Positions 53,099-64,000 of a stretch of 64,000 nt of DNA are shown here, one piece after another. The notes beneath the pieces are model-generated. The model saw nothing but the letters and a program-made list of their open reading frames with translations. It did no database searches and had not been told where the DNA came from. Position numbers and translations under genes: made by a program. Numbering within the stretch: position 1 is the first letter of the stretch; the number at the start of each line of letters is the position of its first letter. The DNA is taken from the NCBI GenBank assembly GCA_002286855.1, contig NRSV01000018.1, positions 201,100 to 265,099 of the forward strand. The letters are read 5' to 3'. Source of the DNA: Bipolaris cookei (lineage: Eukaryota > Ascomycota > Dothideomycetes > Pleosporales > Pleosporaceae).

Positions 53099-53897
53099 CT
53101 ACAGCGCCGCTCGAGGCGTGGTGCTTACTCCAGCCGAACTTGCCTCCTGCAACCTCGCCGCCGCCTGCTCAAGCGGCTCCTTCCTCCTCGGCCTCTTAAG
53201 ATCCTCCTCCGTAACCCCATTGAGCCCAACCTTAGTCAACCCCATAACCGGCGGATCCCCCTTCTTCACAAACTCATACAAGCCCGGCAACTTATTCCCC
53301 GCAAGCCTAAACGCATCCTTGACAACCTGCTCATGCAAATCGCCCTTGATCTCAAAAATAATCTTGCTGACCGCCACCCTCGCCGTCCACCGATCAAAAC
53401 TTCCTTTGCCCTTTCCCATACGCACATCGTTGCCAGACGTGTATACGCCAATGTTTGCCGCTACCCGCATGTACAGGCGGAACTTCATGCCTCGGAGGCG
53501 CTTCTTGATTGTTTCCTCAGCGATGCGGAGCTGGTGCGCGGATATGCGCCGGTCATGGTCGCGCATGCGCAGGCCGTAGTCGCCCCAGACGACGGTTGTG
53601 CCGCGCATACTGCCGCCAGTGGGTACGTGGCAGCGTCCCTTGCGGGATTTGCGGGATTCACCGGCTTTGGGAGCGAGGTATGAGGCGTGTGAGGGGGTGG
53701 AGGAGAAGAGGCGCAGGTTGCTGGTTACTGGCGGTATGGTGAATTGACATTTTGGAAGACATGACTTTTGGAGCACTGAAGAGGGTTAGCGGCGTTTAGG
53801 ACAATGACTTGTGCGCCGTACGTGTGGGACGTGTTGCGGAGAGGTTCAATTGCTTGAATTGAGATAGTAGACTCGATGATATCCTTGGTGGCGGCAT
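53099..53897 (-). CDS. MRPL16: Mitochondrial ribosomal protein uL16m (250 aa)
   Basis: Exons 53897-53822 and 53775-53099 are joined by a 45-bp intron (GTACGG to TTCAG). The N-terminal ~45 residues are basic, Ser/Thr-rich and without acidic residues, ending near LRLFSSTPSHAS, like a mitochondrial presequence. The body is uL16: RKGRCHVPTGGSMRGTTVVWG, RISAHQLRIAEETIKKRLRG, DVRMGKGKGSFDRWTARV and KIIFEIKGDLHEQVVKDAFRLAGNKLPG. The protein sits in the large mitoribosomal subunit near the peptidyl-transferase region. The first exon encodes only 25 residues, and the frame is open further upstream to 54002 but MPPPRISS has the better start. It diverges from RFC1 with 313 bp between start codons. A C-terminal extension follows the uL16 core. 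Confidence 0.93.
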
Positions 53898-54210
53898 GAT
53901 TGTTTTGTCTGTGGGAGTTTGACTTTGGTCAGTTGCGGTGCCGGTGGTGTAGTTGGGAACATTGAAGTTCTGCCCGCGCCAAGATGTGGCTGATGTCTGC
54001 ATGTGCCGTGTGTGGCTTTGCCCGCCCCAACTGCGTAATTGCCTAATGACCGCGCGTGGTCGCGTCGACTCACGTCCGTTGCGCGCCGCCCACCAAAACC
54101 AACTCCGCCACTAACCCCCCCGAATTTTACATACTCACACCCATCTGGCTGATCAACGCGACAATTCAATGGTAGAGTAGTGGTGTGTGTTACTCTCTTA
54201 CAATTCCAAA
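53898..54210. promoter_or_regulatory. Bidirectional promoter region, uL16m / RFC1
   Basis: 313 bp separate the divergent starts. An ACGCGA near 54157 resembles the MBF-type ACGCG core of DNA-replication promoters, which would suit RFC1, but a single 6-mer has no statistical weight. Confidence 0.45.
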
Positions 54211-54834
54211 ATGCCAGCCGATATTCGCAGCTTCTTCGGTGGTGGGCCTACCAAGCCTAGTCAGGGTTCCCAAAAGGATGAGCCTGCACCTAAGAAGGCC
54301 GCACCCAAGAAAAAAGGTCGCACGAGTAGGGTCGTAGAGGACTCTGACGACGATGAAGAAGAGGCAAAGTGAGTCGAGTGGGGTATTATATTAAATGCTG
54401 ACAACAAACACTGACAATATATAGGCCCAAGAAGGCGTCACCAAAGAAGCCAGCCGCTAAGAAAGCCAAACGTGAGCCAACGCCAGAGCCTGAACTCGAA
54501 GAAACGACCACATCCGCATTTTTCGGTAGTTCGAATAAACCCAAGCGAACAGAACCTGTAAAGAAGAAGGCAGCTGCAAAGCCGAGTGGGAAGGCAGCCA
54601 ATGGCAAGACTTCTGGACGTGCGAAGAAACCTGTCACATCATACGCTGAGAGGGATGACGACGATGAGTTTCCGGATAACGAACTCGACGGTGCGGATGA
54701 TATCTTTGGGGATGACATCAAGGGTAAGAGCAAGGACGACTACCAGGAGGCTTCAGAGAGCGACGAGGATGTACCCATACAGCTGCCGCATCGTGGGACA
54801 CCAAAAGCTCCAGCGAAGCAACAAAAGGCAATCA

Positions 54835-54866
<32 letters not shown>

Positions 54867-57569
54867 TTTAACCCCGACGACGAGGATGTGGATATGAAGG
54901 ATCTGGGTGGTGATGACGATTTTGATGAGCCAGACGAGGAGGAACAAGCTCTTAAGAGCAAATCGAAGAAAACATCGGCTGCTAGCAAGAAACGTAAATC
55001 TCCTGAGCGAGACGAAGATGAAGATGAAGAAGACAAGCCGGCAAAGCCCAAGGCGAAGAAGGCTGCTCCAGCAAAGTCACCAGCGAAGAAGAAGGCGAAA
55101 AAGGATGATGTCGAAGACAGTGCTGATATTCAGGCCATTTACGACAGCATACCTACCGTGCGTGCTCCAACGCCTCCTCCCAAAGACCCGAATGAGAAAT
55201 TCAATTGGCAAGCAAATGCGGGCCGTGGCGATGCCGGACCCGCACAAGGCTCGTCCGCTGATATGCCACAAGGCTCAGATACCTGCCTTGCTGGCCTGAA
55301 TTTCGTTTTCACTGGTGTGCTGCAAAAGTGGGGTCGGACTGAGAGTCAGGAGCTGGTCAAGCGTCACGGCGGCAAAGTGACTACCGCTCCGAGCAAGAAG
55401 ACCAATTACGTCGTCTTGGGTACAGATGCTGGACCCAGCAAGCTGCAGAAGATCCGGGACATGAACATCAAGACAATTGATGAGGATGGCCTGACTCTGC
55501 TGATTGAAAAATTGACAGCAGCGGGCAACAAGGGCGACAGCAAAGCTCAGGCAGTCTATGCAGAGAAGCAACGCAAGGAGCAAGAGAAGATTGAAAAGCA
55601 AGTTGCAGAACTTGAGCAAGAAGAAAAGAAGCGCCAAAAAGAACTGAAAGCTGCAGCTGCGGCGGCCGGAAACAAGACAGCATCTGCAGTCACCGCTGCT
55701 GCTCAAAGCGCAGGCCCAGAAGTCGACTCTCGGTTGTGGACAACCAAGTATGCACCCACGTCACTTGCTCATATATGCGGAAACAAGGCATCGGTCGAGA
55801 GGTTGCAACGATGGCTGCAAACTTTCCCAAAGAGCCTCAAAACAGGCTTCAAACTTGCTGGTAAAGATGGTAGCGGAGTGTTCCGTGCCGTCATGATCCA
55901 TGGACCGCCTGGTATCGGTAAGACTACTGCTGCACATCTCGTTGCTAAGCTTGAAGGTTACGACATTGTGGAGAGGAATGCCAGTGACACCCGAAGCAAG
56001 AAGCTTATTGAAGATGGTCTGCGTGGTGTCCTCAGTACCAACTCCCTCCACGGTTATTTTGCGGGAGATGGAAAGAAGGTCGAGGACTCTAAGAAGAAGC
56101 TCGTACTCATCATGGACGAGGTCGACGGTATGTCTGCAGGTGACCGAGGTGGTGTTGGTGCACTCGCAGCTGTTTGCAAGAAGACAGAAGTTCCCATGAT
56201 CCTCATTTGCAACGACAGGAGGCAGCCCAAGATGAAGCCATTCGATTATGTCACGTTCGACCTCCCCTTCCGACGACCAACTGTTGATCAGGTGCGATCG
56301 CGTATCATGACGATTGCGTTCCGTGAAGGTCTCAAGATGCCTGCTCCAGTTATCAATGCTCTCATTGAAGGAAGCCATTCCGATATCCGCCAAGTCGTCA
56401 ATATGATATCGACTGCCAAGATCGATCAAGAAGTCATGGACTTTGACAAGGGCAAGGCCATGTCGAAGAACTGGGAGAAGCATGTTGTTTTGAAGCCGTG
56501 GGACATTACGCAAAAGATTCTTGGTGGTGGCATGTTTGCGTCGAGCAGCAAGGCCACTCTCAATGAAAAGATTGAGCTCTATTTCAACGACCATGAGTTC
56601 AGCCCGCTGATGCTTCAGGAAAATTATCTCGGCACGAATCCTATCTTGTCGCTCGGCTATTCTGGAAAGGAGAAGAACCTCAAGAATCTTGAGCTTGCAT
56701 CACAAGCAGCGGACAGCATCAGTGATGGCGACCTGGTTGACCGAATGATTCACGGATCTCAGCAGCAATGGAGCCTGATGCCTACGCATGCTGTATTCAG
56801 TTTTGTGCGGCCCGCGAGCTTTGTGTCTGGTAGCACTGCTGGTAATCAAACACGTTTTACATCGTGGCTAGGCAAGAACAGCTCCGCCAACAAGCTCAGT
56901 CGAATGGTCAAGGAAATCCAGGCTCATATGCGGCTGCGATCTTCTGGTGATCGACACGAGATCCGTCAGCAATACGTTCCAATGCTCTGGACTGATCTTG
57001 TTCAGAAGTTGCAAAGGGAAGGCAAGGAGGCGGTTCCGGAGATTATTGAGTTGATGGATAGTTACTATCTTACTAAGGACGACTTTGATGCAATCATGGA
57101 GCTGGGTGTTGGTCCTATGGACCAAGAAAAGGTCAAGATTGATTCTCAGGCCAAGTCAACCTTTACTCGACTGTAAGTCCGGATGTAATACAGTGGTTTT
57201 TGACTGCATAACTAACTCAACCCTAGGTATAACCAGCAATCACATCCTCTGCCATTCATGAAAGCTTCGTCAGTCACGGCGCCAAAGAAACAAGCCAAAG
57301 AGAAGCCGGACTTGGAAGAAGCAATTGAAGAGTCGGACGAGGGCGAAGTAATTGAGGAAATCAAGGATGAAGATGACGAGGATGTGGATCTTTCAAAAGA
57401 CAAGTACGTCAAGCAGCCGAAGAAGAAGGCTGCGCCCAAGAAGCCGGCTGCGGGGAAAAAGGGGGGGAAGAAGAAGGCCAAGGATGAAGATAGTGAGGAT
57501 GAGGATGAGGAGGATGTTAAGCCAAAAGGTAAGGGTAAGGGCAAGGCACCAGCAAAGGGAAAGAAGTGA
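54211..57569 (+). CDS. RFC1: Replication factor C subunit 1 (1,082 aa)
   Basis: Three exons (54211-54368, 54425-57172, 57227-57569) encode 1,082 residues. The N-terminus starts MPADIRSFFGGG, an SFF element that fits a PCNA-interaction motif (QxxIxxFF-like). Long Lys/Ala- and Asp/Glu-rich stretches follow, including a (DE)n run from a GAC-GAG repeat near 54838-54864. A BRCT domain lies at about residues 339-415 (CLAGLNFVFTGVLQKWGRTE). The AAA+ module has Walker A HGPPGIGKTT at about 545-554 and Walker B LIMDEVDGM at about 614. The C-terminal RFC1 helical domain ends near YNQQSHPLPF, and a lysine-rich tail follows. Rfc1 is the large subunit of the PCNA clamp loader in nuclear DNA replication and repair. 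The gene is intact and convergent with the 5'-nucleotidase gene (285 bp between stops). Confidence 0.96.
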
Positions 57570-57854
57570 GGTGTGTCTGAGCTAAGCTGTGTATCAAATA
57601 AGGGCAAAAGGTGGGGGTTTCTGCTTTTCTGCAAGTACCTGTATATCCCGGTAGTAAATGTGTCATATTAGCGGGCGCATTTACTTATATGGTTACCACA
57701 CAACTTTGTAGTTTAATTGAAATATAACAAATTACATATTTAGAATAACGTGTCATTGATGAGCAACAGCGAAGTATAGGCCTCATTCGGTCATCGAACA
57801 TTTTGTTCTTTTAACATTAAGCATTATTTCATATCCTCAAGCTCCGCCGTCTTC

Positions 57855-59762
57855 TCAAATCACACACAACGCAGCAACAAGCCCAACCACCAACGTACCG
57901 ATAGCCCCCTGCCCCATCCTCGCCGCCGTATTCTGCGTCTGTTCCGGCAACGTCCCCACCGAAGGCGAAGGCCTCGTCCCATTCGTTGCCGTCCCATTAC
58001 TCGCGCCAACACCTTCCTCCCTCTGCCTACTCACCTTCTCAATACGCCCATCAAGCTCGATATCGACCGGCGTCTGGGACTGGATATACCTCGTCAACAC
58101 CTCATCCTGCGTATCCAGACTTACAAACTCCGTCGTAGGCTCGAAGAAATTATCACCACCTCCCGCAATAAAATCCAGTGTCACCATTTGATACGTCGTG
58201 TCGTTCTTGAGCGGCTCACCGCCGATCGTCACAGCGATGAGCTTCGTATTGTTACCGTTATCCGGGTTATATTCAACTTTAATCCCCGAGCTGATTTGGA
58301 AAAACGACGTTACTTCCTCGCCGTTTCCAACGTTGACGCCTGTTAGGATGCCCTCGAGGGCTTCCCAGAGCAGTTTCCCGGTGATGGCGAGCTGTACGAT
58401 GGAATTGCCAAAGGGGAAGGATGTCAGGACTTCGCCGCGGGTGATGTCGCCCGTGTCGATGGTGGCGCGGATGCCGCCTGCGTTGATGAGGGCGAAGTCG
58501 ACGTCGTCGGTGTTGTTTTTGCGGTAGGAAAGCATGGCGTCCGCCATGAAGTCGCCCAGGAGGCATTCTTGCTCTTGGCAGGTTGTTTGGTCGAGCTCGA
58601 CGTTTGTGGTGCCGAGGACCTGCGCGGCAAATTCTTCAAAGGGGCCGCGCCAGGACTCGACTTCTTGTTGCAGTGATTCGTCCTGTGCGGTGGTATTGGT
58701 CAGGTGAATGGGGGCGCCATGGTAGGCGAGGATTTTGCCCGAGGGGTCGTAGGTTACGTCGATGTAGCCAATGTATTCTCCCCAGCGGTAGGCGGTTACG
58801 ATGAAGACTTCATCGCCGTCTTTGTTGTCGACGATGGTTGGGTACTTGCCTTCGGCGTCCTCCATGTCGCCGAGGAGCGTGTGGCTGTGGCCACCGATGA
58901 TTAGATGGAGACCGGTGGTGGCTTTGGCAAGTTCCTGATCCTTGTCATAGCCGATGTGGGTAATAGCTGCGATTCTTGTGATGTTGGTGGTGCTCTTGAT
59001 CTGATCGATGGCACCTTGTACGGCCTGCATTGGTTGTTAGTCTTTGGCCATTGTACCTAGTTGTAGATTGCAAAAAAAAACCCTACCTCGACAACATCGG
59101 AAAAGATGGTTGTGGGATCAGCGTTACTCAAGCTGCCGGTTTCTTGCGCTGTGACTCCAATGACTACCAAATCATGCTCCTCAAAGATAGTCCAGGGCTT
59201 GACCGTCTTGTTGACATTTGGATCTTGTGAGTGCACATTGGCGCTGACAACGGGAAATGTGAGATTGACAAGAAACTCTCCAAGCTCAGCATCTCCACCA
59301 TCAAACTCGTGGTTTCCAATCGTCATAGCGTCGAACTCGAGCTCGTTGAGCACCTCGGCAATCTTCTCGCCGCCATAGTAGCTGTAGAACAAGGTACCTT
59401 GGAATTCATCACCAGCATTGAGCCAGAGGCTGTCTTCGACGTTGGGACGCTGCTCTTCAATTACATGCTTGACGCGAGCATAGCCTCCGTAGCATCCTCG
59501 CTTGGGCCTAGTGCAGTCGGTTCCTGAAGAGCTGAACTCGTCCAGATGGGCGTGCACGTCGTTGATGTGGAAGAATGCTGTGTCACGTGAGTAGGCGTAT
59601 AGAGCAGACTATGCAGTATGGCTCACAGATGTTGTAGTTTCCGTCCTGATCAAGACCACGCTTCAACAAGCGCTTGCTATACAGAACATCCTCTGCACGA
59701 GCAAGTGTAGACAAGGCTGAGAGGACAACCAGAGAGGCGCCTGGTGCAGTAGTGAATTTCAT
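57855..59762 (-). CDS. GPI-anchored 5'-nucleotidase (598 aa)
   Basis: Exons 59762-59627, 59577-59087 and 59024-57855 give 598 residues. A signal peptide (about 1-22, TTAPGASLVVLSALSTLARA) is followed by the calcineurin-like phosphoesterase domain. Metal ligands are visible in HINDVHAHLDE (D52, H54), WLNAGDEFQG, IGNHEFDGG and GGHSH. The 5'-nucleotidase C-terminal domain follows, with LGDFMADAML, NAGGIRATI, SFPFGNSIV and a GGGDNFFEP stretch near residue 515. The last ~17 residues (GTLVVGLVAALCVI) are hydrophobic after a Ser/Thr/Gly-rich linker, which fits a GPI-attachment signal. Such enzymes release nucleosides and phosphate from extracellular nucleotides at the cell surface. Several N-glycosylation sequons support secretion. 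The gene looks intact. Confidence 0.93.
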
Positions 59763-60815
59763 CCTCGCCGACTCGACCTAAGAGATTGACTTTGAAACAG
59801 AAAGAGGGCACGAGCACTAAGAACAGAATACATCTTTTTTAGTAGGCTATTATATAACTATATGTTCCCCGGACGTCTCCGCTGACTTCACAGTATCTCT
59901 TCTTGGCACATCTTGGTGTGGCCGTGCACAGGTCTCGGCAACTGCCTCTTCCAGTCTAATGCTGAGCCAGGTGTGATAACAGTCTGCCAATCACGGCAAC
60001 ACGTGCGAGCAAAGCACATGCAGTGCTCCCGTCCATTGCATCTTGTACCTGGATACCGGACCGCCACAAGGCACGGAGATTGGGTGAAGTTTACAGCAGA
60101 ACACGTGGGCTCGTGTGTTGGAAGGGAAAAGCAACTTGATTTGTGGCGATGCGCAATGGCGGAGAGATAGAACGTATCAGGGCAGACTGGGGGGGTTAGT
60201 ATTGATCGTACTAATATGGATGATAGGCTGATATGACGCATGGCAAACCCCAGAATCCCCAGAGTATGGTCCACGGATACTAGGGCCCAAAAAATTCGGA
60301 TTCTCCGAACACCGGAGTGGACTTACTACTCGACCCGGTTAAGAATGCATTTAGCGCAGGTCCATCTTCGGCCAAAGGTGACGGAAATCTCGCCTCGTCT
60401 ATCCCTTCCTGTCCTTCCTTCTTCAACTCCAGACTTCCCTCTCGGTATATGGCCAACGGTTGATTGTCAAGAGTATGACGAGAAATAGTTGTTCGGATGT
60501 GCGGGGTCCCACCACTCGTCCCGCCCTGTCGAAAAGGACGCCCCAGCTTTGTTTTGATCGATCCTGTGGTACAGCCCAGCAGTAAAAGGGAAAAGAAAGC
60601 TTACTGAATACTCATCAGCATTCAGCGCATGACTATTTCCATCACTCCTCCTAGTGTGTCTTGCTGATTTTGACCTTGACAATGTTTTTTCTCGCCTTGC
60701 TTCAACGTTAGTAAATGAGAAACAATCATATTTGCTAAGCAACATACCTTGCATCCTTCTGTCACTTTGTCTTCGAATACCTGAGCCCCATCTTCCTCTC
60801 AGACCCACCAATCGA
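59763..60815. other. Intergenic
   Basis: This is the promoter side of the 5'-nucleotidase gene. No gene is supported. From about 60816 leftward-reading coding DNA begins (next entry). Confidence 0.5.
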
Positions 60816-61134
60816 CTAAAACACCGGCTTCTTATAAGCTGCAACCTGCTTGGTCTGAATAGTCACAGGGCTATACGGCTCCTTGAACGATCCAAAGACC
60901 CAAATGGGATTGGCCATCTGTCGGCGGCCAGTAGCCACAAGTCCATACCGGCCAACGGCACCTAGGTCCTGCAGAATCCCAATGTCGTCTGCCCCGACGA
61001 CTCCTGACGCTTGTAGGGCTATCTTGACAATAACATTGCCATAGTCGAGCTGACCTAGACCCGGCTGCCCACTCCTGGCAAGAGCTTCTTCGTATACTAT
61101 GGCAAAGGACCTAATTCTAACACTAGTGTTGGTT
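60816..61134 (-). pseudogene. Orphan coding fragment without start codon (about 105 codons)
   Basis: On the - strand a frame runs from a TAA boundary near 61135 to a TAG at 60818-60816 with no ATG at its head. It reads as good globular protein: SFAIVYEEALARSGQPGLGQ, LDYGNVIVKIALQASGVVG, DDIGILQDLGAVGRYGLVA, NPIWVFGSFKEPYSPVTI. An AATTAG acceptor-like site precedes SFAIVYEEA, so it might be a last exon. No upstream exon is seen before the pogo-type remnant at 61602. It is probably the 3' end of a gene cut by rearrangement or transposon activity. I do not recognise the family. Confidence 0.5.
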
Positions 61135-61601
61135 TAGCTATTTATCATTTCGTCGACGTCGTTAATCGACTCTTTAACAGCACCCCCTGTCCACTAACAA
61201 TTACAAGGAGCAACCGACTACTCTAAGGGTCTTAAAGAGAGTGTAATAAAATAAGATTGATTCTCTAGGCTCGTGATTCCACATAAACGTAGGAGCGAGC
61301 ATGCTGGGAGCTCCGTTGTACGGAGCAGGGGATCTTTCAGCATTAGCGGGATACGCCAGCGTAATTTGGCGTGCACTAGTCTTTATTAGCGTTCTTGTGG
61401 CTTGCTGTAGTATTCTATTGTAATATAAACGGCGCTATGCCCATATAAAGTGCCTCTTAAAATAGAAGTGGCGCATGCTGATAGGTTTCTAGAAGCATCT
61501 ACGGCTGTGCGTCTATAGAGCTGTTATGTGTATAGGCTGCGTTCCTTGCTCAGACTCTGCCAAATGCTTCTCGTCTCTTCATCGCTAACACGTTCGCCAC
61601 T
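61135..61601. other. Flank of the second transposon remnant
   Basis: A/T-rich DNA without a gene. The left terminal repeat of the pogo-type element should lie here, but I could not pair it with a right end. Confidence 0.4.
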
Positions 61602-63306
61602 ATGGATGCAGCCAGTCGTGTTCTGGCGCAATCTGTTCCTCCTAACCTATCTAAATCATACCGTGCCCGCGCAGATCGTGGTGGTGTCCCTCATACTACC
61701 CTGCACCATCGCGCGCGGGGTCGTCGCTCGATTGAAGAAAAGGCCTAAAGCCAACAGTACCTCGCTCCGTACGAAGAGGACGCCCTCGTTCATTTTGTTC
61801 TACAGATGTCTGATCCCGGACAGCATGTGCATATCAAGTACATATGTTTTATAGCCTTCTGTGTCACCCGCTAGCGATCTAAGACCGACCGCCCGATAAA
61901 GCCGCCTGGCAAGAACTGGACTCAGGGCTTTGAGAAGCGTCATCTAGAAACACAAGCGAGAAGAGTTAAGGCACTGGACTAGAATCGTCGCAAGAGGAAT
62001 ATTTATTGGAAGGTAACCTACTGGTTTGAAGTGATTGGGAGGCTGCTGCAAGACCCTGCCATCTCTAAGAAAAACGTATATAATACGGACGAGACTGGCG
62101 TGATGATTTCTATGCTAGGTACAATTAAAGTGCTAGCAGGTAAGGATGATATGCGGGACTATAGAGGTGCGCGTGTTAAGCGCACTATGGTTACCGCGAT
62201 CGAGTGCATTAGCGGTGACGGTAGGTATCTAAACCCTATGATTATCTGGCCAGCTACGACGCATCGGAGCAACTGGACGACATTTCCTACCCCTGGATGG
62301 CAGTACGCGTGCCCTGATGCTGGATATACAGATTCCTACATTAGCTTACAGTGGCTTCAGCGTATATTTGACCCTGAAACTAAAGAGCGAGTAAGAGGTA
62401 AGCCGCGAGTGCTATTCTGCGATGGATTTGGGACCCACGAGACTCTTAAAGTGCTAGAATTTTGCTTCGCGAACAACATTGTCCTTTGTTGTCTTTTCTC
62501 CTATACTTCCCATAAACTTCAGCCCTGCGACGTCGCGGTATTTGCTCCGTTGAAGGCCGCCTATTGCGAGCAAGCCGAGCGCCTAGAGCGGCGAGGCGTC
62601 AACACAATCGGCAAAGAACATTTTACTTCCCTCTATAGCCCTGCAATGAAGAAAGCTTCTACTTCTAAGAATATTATAGCTGGTTTTGCTGTAAGTGGGC
62701 TGTTTCCGTTCAGCCTAGACAGAGTGGTCAGAAGTATGCTAAAGCCTCTCGCTGATTTGACCATCGTGAAGGTCGACAAGATAAATGTCGAGGCTTGCGA
62801 CCAGAGCGAAGTTCCACCAACTCCTGTCACGCCGATGTCAGAGCAGAGCCTTGTGTCGCTTTGAAACATAATCACCGAGCAGGACTCTAGTACCCTCAAC
62901 GAGGCAAGCAAACAACGTCTAGAGAAGCACCTCCACAAGCTGGTTAAAGCGGCGCAGCTATCTTTTGCAAAGGGGGCCCTCCAGCAGAACTACATTCGAT
63001 TCTTGCTGACGATCAACTAAGTCGCTGGTACTAGGCAAAGCTAAGGTCATGGGCTATGAGGAGCTCGTGGAAGCACGAGAGAAGCGCGTTGAGGAAGATG
63101 CGGCTCAGAAGGCCAAAGGTCAAGGCAAGCGAGGCCAGAAGCGTACGAGTGCTGCACTCGAGGCGGGCGACGCGGAGTTAAACGCCAGAGCAAGGCGGAT
63201 AACCTGGCATTTATAGTCAGAGCCGACAGCGTCAACTGTTGCAGCCGTCGTGGGGATTGAGAGTGCACCTGTTCCATGGAGAGCCCCAGTGGCGCGGATG
63301 TACTAG
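61602..63306 (+). pseudogene. Second pogo-type transposase, decayed
   Basis: Starting from an ATG at 61602 (MDAASRVLAQSV) one frame can be followed almost to the end with stops at about 61740 (TAA), 61879 (TAG), 61981 (TAG), 62862 (TGA) and 63015 (TAA). It then shifts to another frame that runs, past a TAG at 63214-63216, to a TAG at 63304-63306. Helix-turn-helix/CENP-B-type sequence is followed by RPIKPPGKNWTQGFEKRH and WFEVIGRLLQDPA. The DDE core spans 62085-62560: YNTDETGVMISML (first Asp), FCDGFGTHETL (second) and QPCDVAVFAPLK (third). The uninterrupted piece 62031-62864 (277 codons) contains the whole catalytic core. The family differs from the element at 7879-9729 (no zinc knuckle, different linkers). 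At least one TAG replaces an expected Trp, a G-to-A change. The copy cannot encode an active enzyme. Confidence 0.85.
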
Positions 63307-64000
63307 TGGACTACGTAGCGCACGAGACGAAGCTTGTAGCAGCCTGGGAAAGATAGCCGGTTGTGTTCTTGTAGTGAGCTCCTTAGCACGATATAGGAAG
63401 GCGAACTGTTCTGCTATACTTCCTAACAGTATTGTGAATTATACCTGCTACTATGATGTTCTTGCTGTCGTGACTCCGCAGTTGAGACTGTTATCGCTGC
63501 TGCTTCGCGTTCCGGTCCGCAATGAGATTGCGACACAGTCTTCCAGGCCAGTGTCCGTCTGTGCACAAACCAACACCATCCTACAGACATCATAATACAC
63601 TCCTATAGTAAACAACAATCTATATACAGCGTTTTCTGCACGAACAGATCGCGTCTTTAGCACAAGGAATGCTTCTTAGTTTGTAGTATGATGGCTGTTG
63701 CGCGATTATACGGTGTCAGCCTTGCGCGGCCAGCCTTGCGCCACTGCACAAGCGGGCTGCGTCCTGGGTGTTGGAGATACAACCTGGCCCAACGTCCAGC
63801 TTGCTGCACTGTAGCTCCTGAACTCTACTCCTCCTCCTACTCCTTATCTACGACTTGTCATACCGTTACTTGATGTTCACAATAGACCCGACAGCTACCA
63901 TCTCTCTGCTCTACGTGAGTGAGCCCCTAGTCGCCATCGATTCCCTCAGCCTGCTTCGAAGCCCCGATACTTGCCTCTAGCGCTCGCACATATATACGAA
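63307..64000. other. Right edge, no gene supported
   Basis: The DNA after the transposase remnant has only short frames (up to 118 codons) without motifs. The right terminal repeat of the element should lie near its start but was not identified. Confidence 0.45.

Noticed and set aside
61180..63330. GTCCACTA at about 61189 and inverted near 63305 as terminal repeats of the second pogo element
   Set aside because: The match is only eight bases, lacks a TA duplication on both sides and could be chance.
1..64000. CRISPR arrays, rRNA genes, tRNA genes
   Set aside because: No regularly spaced repeats were seen, no rRNA-like sequence was recognised, and no cloverleaf with a proper B box could be supported by eye; a tRNA scan would be needed to exclude tRNAs fully.

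Overview
The window is nuclear DNA of a filamentous ascomycete. Genes carry short introns (mostly 45-90 bp, GTA(A/T)G donors and YAG acceptors), they are densely packed on both strands, and the proteins are typically fungal: App1 phosphatase, Cnl2/Nkp2-type kinetochore protein, Eaf3, LSM1, ARMH3-like protein, GPI-anchored 5'-nucleotidase and GH5 mannanase. The protein style and the decayed pogo-type transposons suggest Dothideomycetes, probably Pleosporales. That placement is inference, because no marker gene was compared.

Layout. 1-11,800 is an accessory, repeat-marked region. It holds two genes of unknown function (1591-2786 and 2905-3738), a GNAT acetyltransferase, and a decayed TPR/STAND-like gene. 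A 1,851-bp pogo/Fot1-type element with TA target duplication has landed between that gene and an oppositely oriented kinesin-light-chain-type TPR fragment. A 638-bp non-autonomous inverted-repeat element with a 9-bp target duplication follows. Two inverted, diverged copies of a ~136-bp repeat lie at 513-649 and 11,498-11,632. 11,821-18,025 is housekeeping: App1, a short-chain dehydrogenase and LSM1. 18,026-24,622 is gene-poor, with only one small gene that I can support (20,947-21,551).

24,623-59,762 is the core block: GH5 mannanase, a 1,008-residue membrane protein, a bHLH regulator, a secreted GH5-like protein with a Cys-rich tail, Cnl2/Nkp2, Eaf3, nicotinamide riboside kinase, an ARMH3-like protein, a tail-anchored unknown, a Ser-rich unknown, DNA polymerase iota, sphingosine-1-phosphate lyase, mitochondrial uL16, RFC1 and a GPI-anchored 5'-nucleotidase. 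Several pairs diverge from short shared promoters (Cnl2/Eaf3, NRK/ARMH3, uL16/RFC1). 59,763-64,000 returns to accessory DNA, with an orphan coding fragment and a second, stop-riddled pogo-type transposase.

Exons were worked out by hand from reading frame, splice signals and remembered family sequence patterns; no alignment was run. I did not find a clear novel multi-gene system. The most unusual signals are the eleven CGTACG palindromes inside the first pogo element, a 6-nt micro-exon carrying the first catalytic Asp of polymerase iota, a GH5-like protein whose expected acid/base Glu reads as Gln, and several coding regions without an obvious start codon.
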